DNA of 64,000 nt, taken from positions 339,357 to 403,356 of the forward strand of contig CAJNDS010002438.1 in NCBI GenBank assembly GCA_905221605.1. The letters are read 5' to 3'. Of this stretch, positions 40,251 through 50,499 are shown piece after piece. Below the pieces are notes generated by a model that was not told where the DNA came from, made no database searches, and worked only from the letters and a program-made list of their open reading frames with translations. Source of the DNA: Symbiodinium natans. Taxonomy: Eukaryota; Sar; Dinophyceae; Suessiales; Symbiodiniaceae. Position 1 is the first letter of the stretch. Every line of letters starts with the position of its first letter. Both the position numbers and the translations under genes were made by a program.

Positions 40251-42375
40251 CATACATTCATCATACATTCATACATACATTTCTTTTGTTTTCTTGTTTT
40301 TCGGGGGAGGGAGGGGGGTGTGGTTCCTGGAATCCAGGGAACCCTACTCTGCAAATACCCGCGAAAAAAACATGCGAAGAGAACAATGGCTCGGCCTAAC
40401 CTAGCCTACACGGCACATCCTCACTTATCCTCACTGTCTCACGGCGGAGAACTAACTTCACGCCAGGAGTCTCTCCACGATCTTGAAAAGTTGTTGAAGC
40501 TTTCCAGAGTTCAGTATGTCATCGTGAGTGATTTTGAGCTTTTGCGGGTCGATGCCATAACCCGCAAGCTTGCCCTGCAGGTTGAGCTCCCGCACTTCTT
40601 GAACCAGCTGGTAGTCACTCATATCCTTCACAAAGTCGAGGCACTTGTCGACGCTGACGCGTGCGAAGTCAGCACGCACTGTGCGCAGGAGCTTCGTCAG
40701 GTTGGTGTAGTCCTCCTCGGTCAGCCTCGCCTGCATGAGAAGCGGGTGATTGCAAAGCCGGCGTAGCCGCGAAAAGAGATTCTTCACGAACTTGCTTCTG
40801 ATGGCCTTTGTTCTCCGCATCTGCTTGGACTGCTCCTTGGCCTTCTTGATCTCTTGATGATACATCTTCTCCTGGTAGGGCGTCATCTGGCACCGCAGCG
40901 GCTGACATGTCTTGACTGGCAGGTCGGACATGACATTGCGCTTCAGCCTCCGGAGCATGAACGGGGCGGCACGTGCTTGCAAGGTTCGCAGCGACTGCCG
41001 CTCCACTACCTCTTCTAGCTCTTTGAGAATTGGACTGCGTGCTGTGCCTTCCCCTTGTTGCAACAGCAGTTTCAGAAGGTTTCCGAGCTCATGGAGGTTG
41101 TTGTGCACGGGAGTGCCGGTGAGAAGTATGCGACGCTTTGCTTGGATGTGTCGCGTCACGTTGCGAAAGGCAGTTGTCTGTGCGTTCTTCATGGCGTGCG
41201 CCTCATCACAGAGAACGCACTCGAAGCGAAATCTCTTGAAGAATCTCTGCTGGTCCTCCTTGTTTCGGAGGATGGCGGCAGTGGTGAGAACTACTGCCGT
41301 TGCTCCCGCCTTCCATCGATCATCAATGTCGGCTGCCAGGGCTTCGCGCTCATCGGAATTTGAGGCATGGTATCCTTAGGGTTGCCATCATAGGTTGATA
41401 CTCCGCAGAAGCAGAAGTCATAAATTTGGATATAAGTTAATCTTCTTCTGCTCATGTATTTTACCGTTCCTTATGTTCCTTACAAGTAATAAAGGCCCAG
41501 TATCGGAAGACTTGAAAGTGTGGGCACCACAGAGCACATTCTCGCTCCCAGTTTTCCAGAACCGTCGCTGGCACCACCACCAAAGATGGTCGCTGCCTCG
41601 CGCGTGTTTGCTTGTCAGTCAAGACTGTGGGCAAGAGATCCAGGAACACCAAAGCTTGAGCTGTCTTTCCTAAACCCATCTCATCCGCCAGAATGCCGCC
41701 ACAGCCCAGCTTGGCAAGAGCAAGCAGGTAGCGCACCCCCACTCTCTGATAACCTTTCAGCTTCGCATACCCCTGCGAAGCGGACTCAAGCTGCTCCTCA
41801 CCCGGATCCTTCGGCCAATGATGCTTCCACTGGGAAACACGGCCCCGCTTGATAGACTTAGACACTTGGTTCTTCCTTTTGCCTCCGGGGCCGGCCAGAG
41901 CTTCTATCACTGCCTGCTTGGCAGACTCCGAGAATGCTGTCAGCCTCTTGCTCGCAGAAGGCCTCACTCGACGGGGGCTGCGCGACCTTTCTCTCTCCCT
42001 GGTCTGCGCGGGCGTCGGCTTCTGTGCCGGCTCCTCATCGGGCTCCACCAGCAGGCTGATGGCCGCTGTGGTATCTCCGCCGGTCTTCTGCAGCGACTTC
42101 ATGGCCGCATCTCTTGTGAAGCCCATCGACTCAATCATCTGCAGCCCCTCCAGCGGCGCATCCGGCGTCTGCTGGGAGTCGCCCGTCAGAAAATCAATCG
42201 CCTCCGCCATATTCCCACCGGCGGAGCGCAGCGCGTTTGCTGCGGCACCCGGGTCGAAGCCCATCTGGACCAGCTCCAGAACCTCCTTGGGCTCCGGGCT
42301 GTCGGCACTCCCAGACTTCGAGGATGCAGAGTCCTCCTCGCTGTCGGGCAAGGGCGCGACCGCCATGGCGCTCAT
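38151..42375 (-). CDS. SNF2-family ATPase with two N-terminal UBA-like domains, seven exons
   Basis: Exons 42375-41505, 41374-40464, 40120-40043, 39214-39095, 38755-38684, 38563-38486 and 38387-38151 join to a 788-residue protein. Two UBA/CUE-like helices bundles are at about residues 32-65 ([20 protein letters not shown]) and 76-110. An Arg/Ser-rich linker follows. The ATP-binding loop is DEMGLGKT (231-238), motif II DEAH (about 347), and motif III LLTGTP. The C-terminal lobe has [35 protein letters not shown] and [17 protein letters not shown]. The tail is highly acidic (Glu/Ala). Family knowledge says such proteins move or evict nucleosomes, here perhaps guided by ubiquitin; dinoflagellates keep few histones, so the substrate is open. 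The layout recalls Fun30/SMARCAD1. All six introns start GA or GC. Confidence 0.93.
39012..39075. repeat. Telomeric TTTAGGG array in SNF2 intron 4
   Basis: Seven units within the GA-AG intron 38,756-39,094, about 20 bases from the donor. Confidence 0.95.
39307..39404. repeat. Longest perfect telomeric array, in SNF2 intron 3
   Basis: Fourteen consecutive perfect TTTAGGG units inside the GC-AG intron 39,215-40,042. A near-duplicate GAAGAGTTTTTTTCGCCACC / GAAGAGTTTAGGG motif lies just left. Confidence 0.97.
40195..40280. repeat. TA/CATA microsatellite in SNF2 intron 2
   Basis: TA dinucleotides then CATA/CATT units, after a poly-C tract, inside the GC-AG intron 40,121-40,463. Confidence 0.85.
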
Positions 42376-42379
42376 GCTA

Positions 42380-43095
42380 GGTGCCTTAAATGTGCCTTAA
42401 GTACTCAGAGCGTGCGGGGTTTCTCAAGTGGTCAGAAGGAGGGCCAAGGAGGATGAAGGCAGCTGGCTGCTTCTTGGGTGTAGAGGAGTTTAGTGCTTGA
42501 AGCATTTGCACGTAGAGCTCCGCTAGGTGCAACTGGCATGCGTCACTGCGTCGTCCCTCTGAAAAAACTCTGCTGACCAATAGAACCACACACACACATA
42601 CGTTGCACTTGCAGACATCTCTTGGAAGCACAATAGCCATGGCCATGCCACTGGCGCACAGAAACGGACTATGGCCATTGCTGCTGTCTGAGATCCCAAA
42701 CGTGTCGGCCCGATGTCCTTCTTTCGCAGGCGACAGTATCTCGCGATCCGATGCCTCAGCAGACTCTCAGCAGCAGTCGCGTCACACACCGTGACATACG
42801 AGTAATGTCAGGTAAGCCAGATAAGCTCTATACTCTATTCATCAGCTATGCCTGGCTGAATCCGGCCTGCAACCCTGAACCGCAAAGCACACATTGACAT
42901 ATAGATCCGGGCGTCTCGCACAGCATAGACCAAGGTTTTCGGACTCGCCTTTCCGGAATGGATGGCGACCTGCGCAGCTGAACTCCAACAGGCGGGCAGG
43001 TCATGCGACAACAGCAAGCGTGCCATGCACCAAGCAGGTTGGCAACAGGTCCACGCATGGTTTGGGTAGTAAGTAGTCATTCCGGAGAGAAACGC

Positions 43096-43127
<32 letters not shown>

Positions 43128-43200
43128 CATACAGACAGGCAGGCAGACAGGCAGCGCTACTGGCAACAGAGCGAAGAGCGACACAGTAATATGCGCATGT
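42380..43200. other. Upstream flank of the SNF2 gene, no gene recognised
   Basis: A GA dinucleotide tract followed by CAGA and GGCA units lies at 43,093-43,158. Other frames here show no motif. Confidence 0.45.
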
Positions 43201-43202
43201 CT

Positions 43203-44690
43203 GTTTTGGTCCATTCATCGACTGTCGCTCCAAGGCCTCCGTGTGGCGGAATTCTTGGGCTATACTTGCTATACTTTGGATGCATGGTGGTCCCATGACT
43301 GTCCCTGTTTGGGAAAATGGGGGCCGTGGGTCATCTGGCGATGGAGCACCACGGACACGGCCGCTGGCCAAAAATTCTCTCCAGGAATCCTAAAGATTCG
43401 AGAAGATGCTCGCGGAGTGACAACTTCACTTCGCGCTTTGCGGGTATTCGCTAGGCATTGCATGGCATTGCTAATTTGCATAGGTGCACCACGTACGGCA
43501 GCACCTCGACTCCCGCCCACTGGACTCAAGTGACTCAGATGTCTCAGATGTCTCAGCGGGCGGCACCACCTCAAAAAGGGATTGGCACTGCTTGCAGAAG
43601 AACAGGCAGTGCATTCGTGCACCTAATTTCTGTGGCCTGTTGGCCGAGCATAGTGAAAGACTCACGGAAAGATGGGCTGAGTCACGTTGGACTCGATTTC
43701 CGGGGTGCTCGTGTTGCTTTCCAGGCGCCGGTGGCCCAGACTCACATAGACACGGCCGAGCTCAGACAAGGCCCCGTTCCAGTCCACCAGGCCAGCGTCA
43801 GGGTTGGGGTTCGTCATGCCATGCGCCCACTCGTTCGTGAAGTAGCTAAACCAAGCATACTTCTCCACCATGTCTTCTTGCTCAAGCCACGGCACCACGT
43901 CCTTCATGAAATTGATCTGGCCCTGCATGGACACGTCCACCCCTGGGGCAGCGCAAGCAAACTCCGTCAGCCAAATCTTCTTCCCAAAGCGCCTGTACTG
44001 CTCAATGAGATTCTGCACACCGCCCAAGCTGCACCAGTAACTGTGGACCGCGATGGCATCTATCCGGCAACCCTTGCAGGCATCCAAGAATTGTTGCATC
44101 CAGGACGTGCCTTTGCCGATGTCTCCGCACATGGCAGGACTCACAAGCTTCTGAACGCCATAGTTCCGAGCCACTTGCTCTACCTCTGGCCAAATGGCTG
44201 CTGCTTGCCAGGGATCCATGTGGGCCTGCGAGTGGATGTCCGGCTCATTGAATCCCAGCAGCGCCCTGAACTGCTGACCACCTGCTCCACGCTGGAAGCC
44301 TGCATTGTGGACCATGGGGGAGAAGTCCATCCCAGCATTGCCCCAGTGGAAGTGGGGGTCAAGCTCCCAGTTGTAGCCCCAGGACACGCCCTGCTTCAGC
44401 GCGTGCAGTTGGTGCTCGCGCAGGTTTGCCCGGGCGATGCCGCGCTTCTGACTCTGCGCGGCAACCGAGAGCCACTGGGCCGAGAGGCAAAGTCCCACAA
44501 TCGTCTTCCACAGGCTGCCAGCCATGCCGGTCCGAAAATTCGCAAGGCTTAGGCTTAGGATGGCAAATGGTGGCGAACTTCGGACTAAAGCTCCAAGACA
44601 GCGTGACGAACCATGCGTGGATCAGACAAGGCACATGCCGCACGCCTCAAGTGACTGCAAGTGACTCAGCTTCAGGGGCTAGAGTCTAGA
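43203..44690. repeat. Tandem duplication, left unit
   Basis: This block recurs 1,564 bp to the right (44,767 to about 46,250), with only about five to ten substitutions seen by eye over about 1.49 kb. It carries one complete glycosidase gene with its flanks. A 76-bp spacer separates the units. Part of the spacer (CGAAAACGG and neighbours, 44,705-44,750) reappears diverged at 46,349-46,396, so an older, longer unit is likely. Confidence 0.95.
43662..44525 (-). CDS. GH128-like secreted glycosidase, copy 1
   Basis: 287 residues from ATG 44525. A signal peptide covers about residues 1-22 (SLWKTIVGLCLSAQWLSVAA). The family marks are GFNEPD (91-96, E94 the likely acid/base) and WLTEFAC (E188 the likely nucleophile), with HSYW at 161-164; these fit the Glyco_hydro_cc/GH128 group of beta-1,3-glucan hydrolases. 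Four or more Cys fit an extracellular enzyme. NxS/T sites occur near the C-terminus (SNTST, SNVTQ). The frame stops at CCGTGA, which overlaps a canonical GTGAGT donor, so a short 3' exon is possible. Substrate is inferred from the family only. Confidence 0.88.
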   Translation of the reverse strand: MAGSLWKTIVGLCLSAQWLSVAAQSQKRGIARANLREHQLHALKQGVSWGYNWELDPHFHWGNAGMDFSPMVHNAGFQRGAGGQQFRALLGFNEPDIHSQAHMDPWQAAAIWPEVEQVARNYGVQKLVSPAMCGDIGKGTSWMQQFLDACKGCRIDAIAVHSYWCSLGGVQNLIEQYRRFGKKIWLTEFACAAPGVDVSMQGQINFMKDVVPWLEQEDMVEKYAWFSYFTNEWAHGMTNPNPDAGLVDWNGALSELGRVYVSLGHRRLESNTSTPEIESNVTQPIFP

Positions 44691-44766
44691 GGTTCAATGC
44701 CGGATTGATAAGCCCCCTCGAAAACGGAACTGGCGGTGGTTCTACGCTTCGTCCATGCACTGGTCA

Positions 44767-46250
44767 TTTTTGGTCCATTCATCGACTGTCGCTCCAAGGC
44801 CTCTGTGTGGCGGAATTCTTGGGCTATACTTGCTATACTTTGGGTGCATGGTGGTCCCATGACTGTCCCTGTTTGGGAAAATGGGGGCCGTGGGTCATCT
44901 GGCGATGGAGCACCACGGACACGGCCGCTGGCCAAAAATTCTCTCCAGGAATCCTAAAGATTCGAGAAGATGCTCGCGGAGTGACAACTTCACTTCGCGC
45001 TTTGCGGGTATTCGCTAGGCATTGCATGGCATTGCTAATTTGCATAGGTGCACCACGTACGGCAGCACCTCGACTCCCGCCCACTGGACTCAAGTGACTC
45101 AGATGTCTCAGATGTCTCAGCGGGCGGCACCACCTCAAAAAGGGATTGGCACTGCTTGCAGAAGAACAGGCAGTGCATTCGTGCACCTAATTTCTGTGGC
45201 CTGTTGGCCGAGCATAGTGAAAGACTCACGGAAAGATGGGCTGAGTCACGTTGGACTCGATTTCCGGGGTGCTCGTGTTGCTTTCCAGGCGCCGGTGGCC
45301 CAGACTCACATAGACACGGCCGAGCTCAGACAAGGCCCCGTTCCAGTCCACCAGGCCAGCGTCAGGGTTGGGGTTCGTCATGCCATGCGCCCACTCGTTC
45401 GTGAAGTAACTAAACCAAGCATACTTCTCCACCATGTCTTCTTGCTCAAGCCACGGCACCACGTCCTTCATGAAATTGATCTGGCCCTGCATGGACACGT
45501 CCACCCCTGGGGCAGCGCAAGCAAACTCCGTCAGCCAAATCTTCTTCCCAAAGCGCCTGTACTGCTCAATGAGATTCTGCACACCGCCCAAGCTGCACCA
45601 GTAACTGTGGACCGCGATGGCATCTATCCGGCAACCCTTGCAGGCATCCAAGAATTGTTGCATCCAGGACGTGCCTTTGCCGATGTCTCCGCACATGGCA
45701 GGACTCACAAGCTTCTGAACGCCATAGTTCCGAGCCACTTGCTCTACCTCTGGCCAAATGGCTGCTGCTTGCCAGGGATCCATGTGGGCCTGCGAGTGGA
45801 TGTCCGGCTCATTGAATCCCAGCAGCGCCCTGAACTGCTGACCACCTGCTCCACGCTGGAAGCCTGCATTGTGGACCATGGGGGAGAAGTCCATCCCAGC
45901 ATTGCCCCAGTGGAAGTGGGGGTCAAGCTCCCAGTTGTAGCCCCAGGACACGCCCTGCTTCAGCGCGTGCAGTTGGTGCTCGCGCAGGTTTGCCCGGGCG
46001 ATGCCGCGCTTCTGACTCTGCGCGGCAACCGAGAGCCACTGGGCCGAGAGGCAAAGTCCCACAATCGTCTTCCACAGGCTGCCAGCCATGCCGGTCCGAA
46101 AATTCGCAAGGCTTAGGCTTAGGATGGCAAATAGTGGCGAACTTCGGACTAAAGCTCCAAGACAGCGTGACGAACCATGCGTGAATCAGACAAGGCACAT
46201 GCCGCACGCCTCAAGTGACTGCAAGTGACTCAGCTTCAGGGGCTACAGGT
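44767..46250. repeat. Tandem duplication, right unit
   Basis: The second copy of the block at 43,203-44,690. Differences include TTTGGATGCATGG / TTTGGGTGCATGG upstream and GTAGCTAAACC / GTAACTAAACC in the gene. Confidence 0.95.
45226..46089 (-). CDS. GH128-like secreted glycosidase, copy 2
   Basis: It encodes the same 287-residue protein as copy 1. The one coding change I found (AGC to AGT in AWFSYF) is silent. The start, stop and GTGAGT overlap are the same as in copy 1. Each copy keeps its own upstream sequence, so both could be expressed or transcribed together. The near-identity means a recent duplication or ongoing gene conversion. Confidence 0.88.
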   Translation of the reverse strand: MAGSLWKTIVGLCLSAQWLSVAAQSQKRGIARANLREHQLHALKQGVSWGYNWELDPHFHWGNAGMDFSPMVHNAGFQRGAGGQQFRALLGFNEPDIHSQAHMDPWQAAAIWPEVEQVARNYGVQKLVSPAMCGDIGKGTSWMQQFLDACKGCRIDAIAVHSYWCSLGGVQNLIEQYRRFGKKIWLTEFACAAPGVDVSMQGQINFMKDVVPWLEQEDMVEKYAWFSYFTNEWAHGMTNPNPDAGLVDWNGALSELGRVYVSLGHRRLESNTSTPEIESNVTQPIFP

Positions 46251-46261
46251 TCAGTGCCGGA

Positions 46262-47420
46262 TCAATTGAAAGGCACAGTCTTTGCCTGCAACCCATCTAC
46301 TCTGGCACTACTCCGGTGGTATGGACCTCCGCACGAAACCTGATGAACTTGATACGCCCCTTCGAAAACGGCACCGGCGGTGGTCCTATGTGCGCGTGCC
46401 GTACAGATCTTACTGTGAATGGCTCGGGGGAAACCCTGCCAGACGCCGCGAAGACGAATACTGACACCTACCACGCCGCCGCAACTTGTCGGCTCTTTAA
46501 CCACTCTCTCGAGGACCGTGGGCCAGAATCCCCACAAGAGAGCAACCCCCCAAACGTTTCCCGGACGCTGACAGGGAGGCGAGTTTTGCGGGGATGGGTG
46601 CCAGAGTGCTGGGTGCAACTGTGAGACAATATGACCGTAGGCCTTGATGACGAATATTGGTACAACGCTGCGTGAATGTGAGCTTGGGAGGGTAAGCTCC
46701 TTGTTGAACACGTCCGAGATGTCCACCGCATCCTCGCGTTGCGCAGCGCAGAGCGCAGAAAATGTGCTCAGCAGACGGGTTTTTCTGAGGTGGCCTCCAT
46801 GTTAGGGGGGAAAATTGCTCTAAGCACGAGGAGGCCCGCACCTGAATCTTCTGACAGATCGCTCCCTGGATCTCCGAATCATTCTGCGATGCCAGGTCCT
46901 CTCAAAGCTACTTGGAAGGCACTTTTTTTGCCGAATGGACCGAGTGATAGAGCCGACACAAAGACATGGTGGCTGCATCACATCTACTCAAACACAGCAG
47001 GCCCGACACACACAGGCCCGACACAAGCCGAAGTTCGCCATGTCCTCTGCCGCGTGGCCACCATTCTGGGAGCCTGCAGGCAGCATCTGAGCGTTTAGGG
47101 ATTCTGAAGGCTGCATGTGTCTGTTCCCCATGCGCCTGGATTTCCTGCCTGCTGCGTGGGAGCCCAATCATAGAAGGAAATCATCCGCCGCAGCCATGTG
47201 CCCTGTTCACACACCTAGTGGCCTGCTGCTGGGTTTTCTTGGTTGTCGAGTCTCACCCCGAGGGCCCCTTCTTGGGTGTTGGGGCTTGAGGCTCGTAGTA
47301 GTGGCTGTTGACTCGCTGGCAGCTGCTAGACTCCTCACCCACGAGCCTGCGAAACGTTTGACAAAACATGCCCCGTTCGCTTCTTTGCATGGAGACATCA
47401 TGTACTTAGTTGTCCTAGGG
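46262..47420. other. No gene recognised
   Basis: A minus-strand frame at 46,725-46,560 (DISDVFNKELTLPSSHSRSV) is open but unassigned. 46,349-46,396 is the diverged copy of the glycosidase-repeat spacer. Confidence 0.35.
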
Positions 47421-47422
47421 GT

Positions 47423-47547
47423 TTTAACGGTTAACCTCTGGGATTATATAATATATATATATATATATATATTAACCCAAAAAGGTTACCTATAATATAT
47501 ATATATATATATATATTAACCCAAAAAGGTTAAAGGTTACCTACTCT
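47423..47547. mobile_element. AT-cored inverted-repeat element with an internal duplication
   Basis: AACGGTTAACCTCTGGGATT at the left is an imperfect inverted repeat of TTAACCCAAAAAGGTTA at the right. The core is TA repeats. The right part (TA tract plus TTAACCCAAAAAGGTTA) is duplicated in tandem with a period of about 48 bp. Confidence 0.6.
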
Positions 47548-47549
47548 GC

Positions 47550-48040
47550 TACTAAGTGTAGAGCTGCCGCGAGCAAGAAAGGCAGTGGGATGCACCGCAT
47601 GGAATGGCAACTCCCGGTGAATCATTTGATTCCTCAAAAGTCCACAGCAAAAGCAGCGCACTCCACAATAACAGCTCCGAAAGTTAAAAAAAAAGAAAAC
47701 GAGATCCACAGAGAACCGTCCTGCTAACCTCCGTCCTCAAACATACTCTGCAAATTCCGGGATCGCATATTCCGACTTGCATGGCCAGCTTTACTACGAA
47801 GACTTTCGGATGTCAAGAAGCTCCCATTCCCCTTGACCTGCAAACAAAGCTTGAAGGGCTACAACGGCTATATAGGGAGGGATACAGGGCGCCTCATCCC
47901 CTGCATAATCCGAGCATGGGAGGGTATGGGAAAGGAAGCTTACGAACTTGCGGCCCAACACATAGACGTGGCACCGAGCCCCTGGCTCGATCTAAGCACC
48001 GGCGTATGGCCTGAGATTCCAGCTTCAGAACCTGGGGGCA
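47550..48040. other. No gene recognised
   Basis: Short frames on both strands without motif. No repeats of note. Confidence 0.35.
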
Positions 48041-48044
48041 TGTG

Positions 48045-48205
48045 AGGGTTCGGGGTCTAGAGGGTTTGCAAGGTTTATAGGGTTTGTAGGTTTGTAGAGT
48101 TTATAGGGTTTGTAGGGTTTATAGGGTTTGTAGGGCTTATAGGGCCTATAGGGTTCAAGGGTTTATAGCGTTTATAGTTTATAGGGCTTAGAGGGTTTAT
48201 TGGGT
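48045..48205. repeat. Degenerate GGGTTTATA / GGGTTTGTA array
   Basis: About 14 imperfect 8-9-bp units (TATAGGGTTTG, TAGGGTTTATA). It is a telomere-like variant with TA inserted, more diverged than the heptamer arrays. Confidence 0.8.
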
Positions 48206-49990
48206 TTCATCGCTCGCGGGCTTTTTGCTGAGGGCTTTTGTTTTGCCAGCCGCCAAGCCAACGGAAGGGTTTATCCGAGCTTTCAAGGGAAGACGGATGC
48301 AGGCACTCTCTCTACAACAAGTCAGGAACATCGTGTGTACTCTGGCCTCGTGCTCCTTACGCAGAGCTTGTAGCTGCCTGGCAACAGGCCGGACTAACCA
48401 TTCGCAAAAATTCTGTTCGCCCGTGCCGAGCAAGTGAAGTTCGGTGTCTGTTGCATTTTGGAGGAATCCCATGAACATGCCGGCGAGACCCTTCCAAGGC
48501 GCAGCAGCTGGTCACCAATTGTGCCTTCAGCTTCTAATTTACCCTGAATTATATAGGGATCCTGAATCTGATTTAAGGGGTATATTCCTGATTTAAGGGG
48601 TATGGGCCGGTATGGGCCTCTTGTAAAGACTCCAGGCACGGGGGTGCTGAGGCGCCCGCCCACATGCCCTCCTGGTCTTTCGCAAGGGAGAGCCTCTCTT
48701 CGGCAAGACTCAACTCTCTAGACACCAAAAAATATCTCAATGGAGAGGGCCCATTCAAGAAGGCCAGTTCGACTGGGGCCCCCTGGCAATCGCATCATGG
48801 GCTTGTCGCCAACTGGCACAGCTGCCGGGCTGACGGAACCTTCGCTCAAGAACCCTTTTGATGCAGAAAAAATCTGCGGAACCGCACTGATCAAATTGCA
48901 TGGACGCGGCATCTAGAGACTCGGCACAGGTAGAGTCCGATACAGTATGCACTTGCTGGTTGCAAAAGCAAGCAAGTGCAACTTGACCGGCGCACGTAGC
49001 CGGCTGTGTCGAACCTGGGAATCTTTCCAAGGTTCCCTCCAGGTTTCTGGGCCTGAGTCACCGAGCAGCAAGCTACTCGCACGACTGGTCAAAAGCGCGC
49101 TTATGAAAGCATGCCAGTTGGCCGGAGCATGTGCATGTGCAGAGATATCAGGGAATTTGACCACTTTATCTTCAAAATGTCCAGAAAAGCAAAATGTTGG
49201 ATTTTGCAGCATTTTGGCAGTGTTGACTGTAGTGTTGACTGAGTGTTGACTGTCATCTGCATATGTTTGCTGATTTTGGAGGAAAATACAGGGTTTTAAG
49301 GCTCTTTGCGTCCAGAACCGCCAGATGCGGTAGTTTCCAGCATTTTGGCTGTGTTGCATTGCAGGATGGAGTAGAACTTCTTCATTAGGTAAGGCCCGCC
49401 GATACAGGTCAGGAGCTTGTCTTTCTTTTAGGATCTTTGTTGAGGGTCGCTCGCGGCATACACTCTGGGCCCGCCAAAAGTACCCTGCTCAACTTCGGAC
49501 ACTCTGCATATCCGTGCTGTGCGACAGGGAAGCAAATTGTAACCCGATCGGCTGAAGCGCAGACGTACTGCAACCATGGCTGTCTAGGCAGATTTTGCTG
49601 CAGTCATGGTCTGTTAGAAGGATGAACTGACATGCGTCCCTGGGGCAAGTTGCCAGCCTTGTCCTGCCTTGAACCTGATTATTATGCGAGCGATCTTCTT
49701 GCTGCTCTACCAACCTCACATACATTGCTTCATTCTCGGGGTCTGATCCGCGCAGGCGGCGAAGAGAAATGATGCATGGGCCACACTGCTGCTGTCTCCT
49801 GAGGACACGCCTCCTTTTTCCTCGACAGAAACGATTCCAGCAAGAAGCACCCATTACCCCAGTCCTCATGATGGGGTCCTGGATGCCTTTGACGAAATTT
49901 CAGCCCTGGGCTTCCCCAGATGCAGGATTAAACGTTATCCTCTTCACTTGCGCGCGCCCAGGGGACAAAGCTGGGACAGGGCTTAAGGCT
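48200..49990. other. Unassigned stretch with weak exons and small repeats
   Basis: Possible minus-strand coding segments are at 48,440-48,300 (ARQLQALRKEHEARVHT) and 49,790-49,650 (SLRRLRGSDPENEAMYVRLV). A GTGTTGACT triplication lies at 49,218-49,252, and a CAGCATTTTGGC(A/T)GTGTTG motif occurs at 49,206 and again at 49,339. No gene was recognised. Confidence 0.35.
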
Positions 49991-50026
49991 CAGGCTTCTC
50001 GTACTTTGAAGGGGTTCGTTCTCTCT

Positions 50027-50480
50027 TCTTCTTCTTATTCTTGTTATTCTTCTTCTTCTTCTTCTTCTTCTTCTTCTTCTTCTTCTTCTTCTTCTTCTTC
50101 TTCTTCTTCTTCTTCTTCTTCTTCTTCTTCTTCTTCTTCTTCTTCTTCTTCTTCTTCTTCTTCTTCTTCTTCTTCTCTTCTTCTTCTTCTTCTTCTTCTT
50201 CTTCTTCTTCTTCTTCTTCTTCTTCTTCTTCTTCTTCTTCTTCTTCTTCTTCTTCTTCTTCTTCTTTTCTTTCTTACTCTTCTTATTTTTCTTCTTATTG
50301 TTCTTCTTTCTTCTTCTGCTTCTTCTTCCTCCTCCTCCTCCTCCTCCTTCTTCTTCGTTTTCTTCTTCTGCTGCTTCTTCTTCCTCCTCCTCCTCCTCCT
50401 TCTTCGTTTTCTTCTTCTGCTGCTTCTTCTTCCTCCTCCTCCTTCTTCTTCGTTTTCTTCTTCCTCGTCTTCTTCTGCCC
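50027..50480. repeat. Large TTC/TCC triplet microsatellite
   Basis: About 240 bp of nearly pure TTC, then about 200 bp of interrupted TTC/TCC with CTGCTGC blocks. The strand is entirely pyrimidine over long stretches. All long Ser/Leu/Phe, Glu, Arg and Lys reading frames here are products of the repeat. Confidence 0.97.
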
Positions 50481-50499
50481 AGCGGAGAGGCCCCCCCAT

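Noticed and set aside
43458-44552. 364-codon plus-strand frame over each glycosidase copy (also 45,022-46,116)
   Set aside because: It is antisense to a protein with a signal peptide and both catalytic motifs. It is repeated only because the DNA is duplicated.
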